In this document: in pieces, positions 1-4,789 of the stretch | Layout of the letters: every line of letters begins with the position of its first letter | Numbering within the stretch: the first letter of the stretch is position 1 | Origin: CAZPZZ01 sp964591245 | GTDB lineage: Bacteria; Acidobacteriota; Vicinamibacteria; Vicinamibacterales; UBA8438 | DNA length: 5,558 nt | NCBI GenBank assembly: GCA_964591245.1 | Contig: CAZPZZ010000216.1 | Span: forward strand, 1-5,558 | Direction of reading: 5' to 3' | Translations under genes and position numbers: made by a program | The notes under the pieces: model-generated | What the model was told of the DNA's origin: nothing | Seen by the model: only the letters and a program-made list of their open reading frames with translations | The model's database searches: none

Positions 1-117
1 GGAGGTGTCAGCGGAACCACGATCAGATTTCGCTGCCTCCGGGGCGGAGGTGTCAAGAGACGGGGCGCCCTCTTTGGAGGACGGACGGGATGGATTGCGC
101 TTCTGGTTCGTTGGCAT
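1..117 (-). CDS. Hypothetical protein, N-terminal fragment (runs off left edge)
   Basis: From an ATG at 117 a minus-strand frame stays open for 39 codons to the window edge. It begins MPTNQKRNPSRPSSKEG and is rich in Ser, Pro, Lys, Asp and Ala with almost no bulky hydrophobic residues, so this part is probably a disordered N-terminal tail. The tripeptide Asp-Thr-Ser recurs 15 codons apart, encoded by a 10-base direct repeat (1-10 and 46-55). The nearest upstream in-frame stop lies well before the ATG, and no other plausible start lies between them. There is no Shine-Dalgarno sequence, and a pyrimidine-rich stretch sits directly before the ATG. A strong promoter at 212-240 points towards this gene and would give a leader of about 88 bases. 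No family can be named from this fragment. It could also be a chance frame, although the promoter and the lack of competing minus-strand genes support it. Confidence 0.45.
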   Translation of the reverse strand, partial: MPTNQKRNPSRPSSKEGAPSLDTSAPEAAKSDRGSADTS

Positions 118-211
118 AGAAAAAGATTGCTGCGGGTGAAGTTTAGGGAGATCAATCGAAGAGCGACGGTGCGCCGAACGTTTGACCTACGAGGAATGAT
201 TTATTTTTTTG

Positions 212-240
212 AGTATAGGCACGCTTCGCGAAGGTGTCAA
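212..240 (-). promoter_or_regulatory. Near-consensus sigma-70 promoter driving leftward
   Basis: Read on the minus strand, a perfect -35 box TTGACA (240-235) is followed by a 17-base spacer and a five-of-six -10 box TATACT (217-212). Transcription would start near 205, inside an A-rich tract, and run left into the partial gene starting at 117. The -35 box contains the TGA stop of the CoA-binding gene (239-237), so the promoter is packed against the end of that gene. This is the best promoter match I found in the window. Activity is inferred from sequence only. Confidence 0.6.
224..233. promoter_or_regulatory. 10-bp palindrome in promoter spacer, possible operator
   Basis: CTTCGCGAAG is a perfect 10-bp palindrome lying entirely between the -35 and -10 boxes of the leftward promoter. 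Outside it, CAC (220-222) and GTG (234-236) extend the symmetry with one base of asymmetry at 223. A dyad between the promoter boxes is a classic position for a repressor site or a MerR-type activator site. The regulator is unknown and the palindrome could be chance. Confidence 0.3.
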
Positions 241-632
241 CCCATCCGACGAACGTCAGACGGATAGGATGCCGGACTCTCACCTATTCCTACAATACTG
301 CAGTCAAGGATTGGCTCAAGCCCCACAGCCCGGGCCATCTCCGCGACGTCCTCTCCGTCTGCCCCGGGATTCAACCAGACCTCTGGAATTCCCTTTTGGG
401 CCAACTCCTTCATTACGCTTCGACCAACAGAGGGCTGCAGGTACACGGTCGCAAGGTCAATCCGATCCGGCACAGACAGTACCGAGGTGAAGACTCGGAT
501 CCCCTCGATGAGCCCCGGACGCAAATTAATCGGGATCACACGGTAACCTCGATACGCGAATGCTCGCACCGCCTTGTTGCCAAACTTCTCGCGATTTCGC
601 GATGCCCCCAACACGGCCACGGTGCGAGACAT
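237..632 (-). CDS. CoA-binding (YccU-like) Rossmann-fold protein
   Basis: This 131-residue protein has the length and layout of the stand-alone CoA_binding_2 family (YccU-like). The N-terminal beta strand and nucleotide loop read VAVLGASRNREKFG (residues 5-18). The second strand, VIPINLRP, corresponds to the family's V-x-P-V-N-P segment. Near residues 84-91, PEVWLNPGA matches the usual W-x-Q-P-G-A motif with Asn in place of Gln. The end, DCSIVGIGESP, resembles the family's conserved cysteine-containing terminal strand. The family resembles the CoA-binding domain of succinyl-CoA synthetase alpha. Its members are cytoplasmic, bind CoA and have no settled cellular role. The ATG at 632 has no ribosome-binding site but sits six bases after a TATACT box, which fits a leaderless message. 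A long plus-strand frame also crosses this region, but the family motifs lie on the minus strand. Confidence 0.87.
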   Translation of the reverse strand: MSRTVAVLGASRNREKFGNKAVRAFAYRGYRVIPINLRPGLIEGIRVFTSVLSVPDRIDLATVYLQPSVGRSVMKELAQKGIPEVWLNPGADGEDVAEMARAVGLEPILDCSIVGIGESPASYPSDVRRMG

Positions 633-638
633 AGCCGC

Positions 639-644
639 AGTATA
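639..644 (-). promoter_or_regulatory. -10 element for a leaderless CoA-binding gene
   Basis: The minus-strand hexamer TATACT matches the -10 consensus at five of six positions and is followed by exactly six bases and then the ATG at 632. A start six to seven bases downstream of the -10 box would fall on the A of the ATG, giving a message with no leader. No good -35 box lies at 16-18 bases, which is common for leaderless promoters. No Shine-Dalgarno sequence precedes the ATG. Confidence 0.45.
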
Positions 645-677
645 CCTGACCTAGGATCGGCAGCCGTCCTCACAGCG

Positions 678-683
678 TACAAT
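678..683 (+). promoter_or_regulatory. -10 element for a leaderless glycosyltransferase gene
   Basis: The plus-strand hexamer TACAAT matches the -10 consensus at five of six positions and is followed by six bases and the GTG at 690, the same geometry as the divergent gene. The only -35-like sequence is a four-of-six match (657-662) at a short 15-base spacing. The arrangement supports both a leaderless transcript and the choice of the GTG at 690 as the start. Confidence 0.4.
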
Positions 684-689
684 CGCGTA

Positions 690-2462
690 GTGCCTGGCAC
701 TCGCGTTTGGATACTCGTATCGCTATGCGTGCTCACATTCTTCGTCGGGCTCGGCCACCCCTCGATCGCCGATTCCGATGAGGCGTTTTACGCACAGGCT
801 GCAAAAGAGATGCTCAACCGCGGCGACTGGTTGACTCCACATTACAACGGGCAATACCGATTCGAAAAACCGATCCTCTACTACTGGCTGATCGCTTTCG
901 GTTATCGCATGGCTGGTATCAGCGAACTGATGGCGCGGCTCCCCTCGGCCTTCGCTGGTTTGCTCCTAGTACTAACGACATTCGTATGTGCGCGGCAGTG
1001 GTATGACCAGTCGACAGGAATGTTGGCCGGCGCCATCACTGCCACCAGCTTTGGATATGTCGCCGTAGCACGTCAGGCACTGCCAGATCTGACACTCGCC
1101 TGCTTTATTACGATAGCAGTCTGGTCCGCCTTAATGGGCATGGCCGCACCGCAGCCGACACACGCACAACACGGACGCCGATGGTGGCTAGCACTTTCCG
1201 GCATCGCCCTCGCCGGCGGCTTCTTGACCAAAGGGCCAGTCGGTCTCGTATTGCCCGCACTTGTCGTCGGCCCACTGGCACTCTGGCGGTGCGTGCGTCC
1301 GCCCATCCCTGCAGCCAAGCCACTGCGACAACGTCTCGTCGCCCTCGCCGGCGACGTCGCGCTACTATCGTTGATCTGCGTCGTACTCGCCGCGCCGTGG
1401 TTCGCGGCAATGACCCAAAGCCACGGCATGAGCTATCTTGATCGTTTTTTCATCGGCGAAAACGTGCAGCGATTCACAACCGAACGGTACAACGCCCCGC
1501 GGCCCCTCTGGTATTACCTTCCAGTCCTCCTCGGCGGACTCTTACCGTGGTCGCCACTAATGCTTCTGTGGTGGCGCTCGCTGACTCCAATCTTCCGCGG
1601 CGTACAACGCGTAAACCCAACGGTTTTCTCTTTGGCCCTCTGGGCGCTCGCGCCACTCTTGTTTTACTCGCTTTCCATTGGCAAGCAGCCGCGGTACATC
1701 CTTCCAATTCTTCCTCCTCTTGCCATTTTGATCGCACGGCCACTGCTAGAGACGTTGCACCGCCTCCCCAATTCCCCAGTTCACTTCTCTCGGGACAGAC
1801 TCCTGGCGAGCGGCGGTCTCCTCTCAGCCGGGATTCTTCTGCTCCTCGGCATATTCATTGACCGCGCCAAGATACTCTTGCCGAACCTACCGGTGATCAC
1901 CGTCCAAACAACGGCATGGCTGATCGGCATCTCCGCGATTGCCGTCGGACTGATTTCAGTCTCGTCCCGCCAGCGGCTGATTCCAGTCTCACTTGTCATC
2001 GCAGCCGTCATCTCCACGCTAGGCGTGCACGGCACGCTGTTGTCCCAAGCGCAAACAGAGCCAGTCCAGCAGATGGCGAACCTCGTGCAAGGAGCGAGCC
2101 TCGAACCAATTCCTTATGGTCGCTATCGCGTGTTCGTGCGTAATTTGCTCTACTACGTTGGACGCCCCCATGTCGATTTGGCGTCACGCGATCAAGTTAA
2201 CGTATTTCTGAACTCGACAGAGCGGGTGCTGTGCGTTCTCTCAGAGGACGATCTCGCGTGGGCACGATCGGAGGGCGCGGATGTCTACGAAATCGGACGT
2301 GTGTCGTACCTCGATACTGGTGGACTTACACTGCGTACCCTGCTGTTCCCGGACCCGAAGAAAGACCTGCTCACCGTCGTCCTCGTCAGCAACCAGAGGC
2401 CGGCAGCAGGTTCCGGGATGGACGGTGAGATCCGTGCCCCCTACGCGCGGGATTCGAGCTAG
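690..2462 (+). CDS. ArnT/PMT-like membrane glycosyltransferase (GT83-type)
   Basis: This 590-residue integral membrane protein probably transfers a sugar from a polyprenyl-phosphate donor to a lipid or protein acceptor on the outer face of the inner membrane. The first outer loop carries the GT-C acidic signature DSDEAFYAQAAKEM (28-41), with likely catalytic or metal-binding Asp30 and Glu31. FEKPILYYWL (58-67) and ARLPSA (82-87) follow, both hallmarks of the ArnT group. GENVQRF (256-262) and PRYILPILPPLAIL (344-357) match later conserved parts. I count about 13 hydrophobic helices (near 6-22, 84-101, 110-127, 134-152, 165-199 as two, 221-238, 283-305, 322-340, 346-363, 381-400, 408-424, 430-448) and then a soluble tail of about 140 residues, the usual ArnT architecture. 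The frame is open upstream to 234, but that part is antisense to the CoA-binding gene, so I start at the GTG at 690, just before the first helix. A GTG at 729 would cut that helix. The acceptor is unknown, and aminoarabinose specificity should not be assumed. Confidence 0.88.
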   Translation: MPGTRVWILVSLCVLTFFVGLGHPSIADSDEAFYAQAAKEMLNRGDWLTPHYNGQYRFEKPILYYWLIAFGYRMAGISELMARLPSAFAGLLLVLTTFVCARQWYDQSTGMLAGAITATSFGYVAVARQALPDLTLACFITIAVWSALMGMAAPQPTHAQHGRRWWLALSGIALAGGFLTKGPVGLVLPALVVGPLALWRCVRPPIPAAKPLRQRLVALAGDVALLSLICVVLAAPWFAAMTQSHGMSYLDRFFIGENVQRFTTERYNAPRPLWYYLPVLLGGLLPWSPLMLLWWRSLTPIFRGVQRVNPTVFSLALWALAPLLFYSLSIGKQPRYILPILPPLAILIARPLLETLHRLPNSPVHFSRDRLLASGGLLSAGILLLLGIFIDRAKILLPNLPVITVQTTAWLIGISAIAVGLISVSSRQRLIPVSLVIAAVISTLGVHGTLLSQAQTEPVQQMANLVQGASLEPIPYGRYRVFVRNLLYYVGRPHVDLASRDQVNVFLNSTERVLCVLSEDDLAWARSEGADVYEIGRVSYLDTGGLTLRTLLFPDPKKDLLTVVLVSNQRPAAGSGMDGEIRAPYARDSS

Positions 2463-3634
2463 CGCTGAAACCTACTCCACGCGTCTTCGAGCTGCGGCAG
2501 GGAACGAGCATACGACAAGCGCAAGAAACCCGGCGCATCGAACGCTTCACCGGGGGTCACGGCAACGTGAGCTTCCAAGAGCAGGTCACGAGCCAAATCG
2601 GCACTCGTACTCGCACCCTCAGGCGAGAGTAATGCTGAGACGTCTGGAAATAAATAAAACGCTCCGGCTGGGCACACGGCCTGGATCCTGTGCTCCGATC
2701 GTATCAGCGACAACAGAGCGTCTCGGCGCCGACGATATTCGTTCCGCATGGCGGTGACGCACTCCTGTGGCCCGGTCAGAGCCGCCAGCACCGCATGCTG
2801 AGTGATTGAGGTCGCATGAGACGTGGAATGACTTTGCACTGTATTGCAGGCCGCCGTAACCCGTCGTGACGCGAGGACCCAACCGCAGCGCCATCCGGTC
2901 ATCGCGTAGCTCTTCGACGCCGAACCCACGAGCACGGTATGCTCCGGAGCCGTCTCCAGCAATACACCCGGTAAATTGTGGGGTACCGGTTCATACACGA
3001 GCTGTTCGTAGCACAAATCCAGCACGAACCAGATGGCGCGACCAGCCACGCCCTCAGCCAGTCGCTGCAGTTCGGCCTCGGTCATCAGAGCCCCGGTCGG
3101 ATTCCCAGGACTATTGATAACGATGCCACGCGTGCGTGGCGTCACTGCCCGCAGCACATCATCAGCCCGCACTTCAAACTGGTTCTGCGGCAGGGTCCTG
3201 ACCCGCACGACGTCCGCCCCCGCAAGCTGAATCTGCTCGATAATCGAGGGCCAGCCAGGCACGTGGACGATCACCTCATCCCCGGGCCCGAATAAGGCGA
3301 GCGCTGTATTGAATAACGCTTGCTTGCCTCCAGATGTCACGACAACATCGTCGGCGGCATAACGAGCGCCACAACGCGTCCGATAATGCTCAGCGATGGC
3401 ATGCCGAAGGTCGGCGAACCCCGCCCCGGCGGTATACTTGGTGAAACCACGTTCGATGGCGGACACTGCAGCGGTCTTGATGTGGTCTGGTGTATCGAAA
3501 TCCGGCTCGCCGGCACCGAGATCGATAACGTCGATCCCTTGACGCTGCAGGCGCTGAACCGCCGGCAAAATCTGCTGGGTTTGAGACGTGGCCACGCGGC
3601 CAAGTCGCGTAGCGAGTGGGAACGGATCAGACAC
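2459..3634 (-). CDS. PLP-dependent class I aminotransferase, aspartate-type (family Ib)
   Basis: A cytoplasmic fold-type I aminotransferase, probably exchanging amino groups between aspartate or a similar amino acid and 2-oxoglutarate; such genes are often named aspB or aspC. Numbering from the upstream TTG (396 residues), the motifs are AGEPDFDTPDH (46-56), SGGKQALFN (106-114), SPGNPTG (180-186) with cofactor-contacting Asn183, and Asp211/Tyr214 in DLCYE. The PLP Schiff-base lysine is Lys246 in SASKSYAMTGWRCGW, and the substrate-carboxylate arginine is Arg377 in FLRLSYARS. The lysine of GGKQALFN matches the residue that contacts acidic substrates in the Thermus enzyme, so an acidic substrate, possibly prephenate, is plausible. 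I prefer the GTG at 3634 (391 residues). It overlaps the coaD stop by 8 bases, has a purine-rich GAGAG upstream, and gives MSDPFPLATRL, the usual family N-terminus. The TTG at 3649 is the alternative. The TAG stop shares CTAG with the convergent glycosyltransferase. Confidence 0.93.
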   Translation of the reverse strand: MSDPFPLATRLGRVATSQTQQILPAVQRLQRQGIDVIDLGAGEPDFDTPDHIKTAAVSAIERGFTKYTAGAGFADLRHAIAEHYRTRCGARYAADDVVVTSGGKQALFNTALALFGPGDEVIVHVPGWPSIIEQIQLAGADVVRVRTLPQNQFEVRADDVLRAVTPRTRGIVINSPGNPTGALMTEAELQRLAEGVAGRAIWFVLDLCYEQLVYEPVPHNLPGVLLETAPEHTVLVGSASKSYAMTGWRCGWVLASRRVTAACNTVQSHSTSHATSITQHAVLAALTGPQECVTAMRNEYRRRRDALLSLIRSEHRIQAVCPAGAFYLFPDVSALLSPEGASTSADLARDLLLEAHVAVTPGEAFDAPGFLRLSYARSLPQLEDAWSRFQR

Positions 3635-4142
3635 GTTCGGTTCTCTCAAGGCCCGTTTTCTCGGCCATGCGGGCTTCGACCGACTCCGGCACCAACCCTC
3701 TTATGGACCCACCGAGCGAGAACACCTCCTTGACGAGCCGCGAGCTCAAATAGGTGTAGGATTCCGCAGGCATCATCAGCACCGTCTCAAGACTCGAATT
3801 TAGGCGCCTGTTCATCAAGGCCATCTGCATTTCGTACTCGAAATCTGAAATGGCACGAAGTCCTCGAACAATCACGTTGACCTGTCGACTCCGCGCATAA
3901 TCGACAAGCAATCCCTCGAAGGTATCGACCTCGACATCCGGTTGCGAGCGGAACACCGCTCGGGTCATCTCAACGCGCTCATCAACGCTGAACATCGGAG
4001 TCTTGTCGCGATTAACAAGAATCGCGACAACAATGCGGTCAAATAGGACTGCTCCACGTTGAATGATATCCACGTGGCCATTCGTCAAAGGATCGAATGA
4101 ACCTGGATAGACGGCTACGCGCCCGGAACGGTTAGTCGCCAT
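3627..4142 (-). CDS. coaD: Phosphopantetheine adenylyltransferase (PPAT)
   Basis: CoaD catalyses the penultimate step of coenzyme A synthesis: 4'-phosphopantetheine plus ATP gives dephospho-CoA plus pyrophosphate, in the cytoplasm, usually as a hexamer. The 171-residue length is close to the family norm of about 160. The nucleotidyltransferase signature is clear: YPGSFDPLTNGH (12-23), where T-N-G-H is the family form of the HxGH catalytic motif. VIVRGLRAISDFEYE (90-104) is the conserved substrate-binding segment, and YTYLSSRLVKEV (129-140) supplies the C-terminal nucleotide-binding serines and arginine. The last 12 residues or so are charged and not conserved. The ATG at 4142 is preceded by only a weak GAG ribosome-binding element. 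The gene lies 96 bases after rsmD and overlaps the aminotransferase start, so translation of the two may be coupled. The rsmD-coaD pairing is widespread in bacteria. Confidence 0.97.
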   Translation of the reverse strand: MATNRSGRVAVYPGSFDPLTNGHVDIIQRGAVLFDRIVVAILVNRDKTPMFSVDERVEMTRAVFRSQPDVEVDTFEGLLVDYARSRQVNVIVRGLRAISDFEYEMQMALMNRRLNSSLETVLMMPAESYTYLSSRLVKEVFSLGGSIRGLVPESVEARMAEKTGLERTERV

Positions 4143-4160
4143 GACACTCGTTCGCTTCAG

Positions 4161-4180
4161 AGCCTCTCCACAAAGAGGCT
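4161..4180. repeat. Small perfect inverted repeat in coaD leader
   Basis: AGCCTCT and AGAGGCT form a perfect 7-bp stem around the 6-base loop CCACAA (plus-strand reading), in the gap between rsmD and coaD. No T-run follows on either strand, so it is not a standard intrinsic terminator. It lies 18 bases upstream of the coaD ATG and would fold in the coaD mRNA leader, where it could affect RNA stability or translation, or could be a protein-binding dyad. Confidence 0.4.
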
Positions 4181-4225
4181 ACCCCCTCATACAGCGAGCA
4201 GGTAACACCCTGATGAATGGTCTGA

Positions 4226-4255
4226 ACTATAGAACGCGTCACCCACGAGTGACGA
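4226..4255 (-). promoter_or_regulatory. Possible internal promoter for coaD and the aminotransferase
   Basis: On the minus strand, TCGTCA (4255-4250, four of six matches to TTGACA) is separated by 18 bases from TATAGT (4231-4226, five of six matches to TATAAT). It overlaps the last codons of rsmD and would start transcription near 4219, giving coaD a leader of roughly 77 bases that includes the inverted repeat. The 96-base gap in an otherwise compressed cluster gives it a reason to exist, but the match is modest. Confidence 0.3.
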
Positions 4256-4784
4256 GTTCGAAAAACTCCAACACGCTGTCTCCGGCTCGAACCGCACGAA
4301 GCGACACGAGGCGAGGCGCCGCGTCGACCTCGGCTCGTCGAGCACGCTCCAGCACCAGAACGCCGGTCGGGGCCACGTGCTCCGCAGCCGCCGTAAGTAT
4401 CTCATCGATGTTCGACGCATCATAGGGTGGATCGAGCACAACCACATCGAAGAAGCCCTTCGGCAGGCGACGCGCGCTCTTCATAAATTCAGCGCACCGA
4501 ATCGTGCATCGATCGGCAAACTCACAGAGCTCGACATTCCGTCGGATCAGAGTGGCCGCTCGCGGGTCGCGCTCAACGAACGTCACATGCGCCGCGCCTC
4601 GACTCAGCGCCTCCAGGCCAATGGCGCCGGTACCCGCACAACCATCGAGCAGCTGTACATCGGCAATGCGTGGGCCAAGAATGTCAAATAGCGTTCCGCG
4701 AAGTCGGTCTGAGGTGGGTCGCAAACCGGACCAGCGCGGCGACAAAAGTCCGCGACCTTTCCGCGTTCCGGCAATGACCCGCAC
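4239..4784 (-). CDS. rsmD: 16S rRNA (guanine(966)-N(2))-methyltransferase
   Basis: RsmD uses S-adenosylmethionine to methylate N2 of G966 in 16S rRNA of the 30S subunit, in the cytoplasm. The 181-residue protein has the family's full length and order. It starts MRVIAGTRKGRGL, followed by RPTSDRLRGTLFDIL (22-36), where most members have RPTxDRxRE. The SAM-binding loop is LLDGCAGTGAIGLEALSRGA (45-64), FVERD (69-73) gives the acidic ribose contact, and DPPY (118-121) is the catalytic N-methyltransferase motif IV. The loop reads D-G-C-A-G-T-G where D-L/F-F/Y-A-G-S-G is usual, a mild variant that keeps the glycines. The GTG at 4784 is supported by the typical N-terminus and a purine-rich GAGGG just upstream. 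It lies 5 bases after the recG stop, so the two are almost certainly co-transcribed. Confidence 0.96.
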   Translation of the reverse strand: MRVIAGTRKGRGLLSPRWSGLRPTSDRLRGTLFDILGPRIADVQLLDGCAGTGAIGLEALSRGAAHVTFVERDPRAATLIRRNVELCEFADRCTIRCAEFMKSARRLPKGFFDVVVLDPPYDASNIDEILTAAAEHVAPTGVLVLERARRAEVDAAPRLVSLRAVRAGDSVLEFFELVTRG

Positions 4785-4789
4785 GTCCC

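Noticed and set aside
36..50. Perfect inverted repeat CCTCCG-GGG-CGGAGG, a possible terminator.
   Set aside because: No T-run follows on either strand, the 3-base loop is tight, and it lies inside the likely left-edge coding frame.
1..55. Direct repeat GGAGGTGTCA at 1-10 and 46-55, considered as the start of a repeat array or attachment site.
   Set aside because: There are only two copies, 45 bases apart and in frame, both encoding Asp-Thr-Ser of the partial protein. A longer array cannot be judged at the window edge.
121..160. GATTG...CAATC pairing before a T-run on the minus strand (160-121), considered as a terminator or attenuator.
   Set aside because: The stem is only 5 bp with a loop of about 25 bases and internal mismatches, too weak to call.
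198..213. T-run (seven T) that could be a plus-strand intrinsic terminator.
   Set aside because: No GC-rich hairpin precedes it on the plus strand. It is better explained as the A-rich start region just downstream of the minus-strand -10 box.
1..267. A plus-strand frame open for 88 codons from the left edge.
   Set aside because: It is arginine-rich without recognisable motifs, lacks a visible start, crosses a T-tract and the promoter region, and runs into the 3' end of the CoA-binding gene. The minus-strand reading of 1-117 is better supported.
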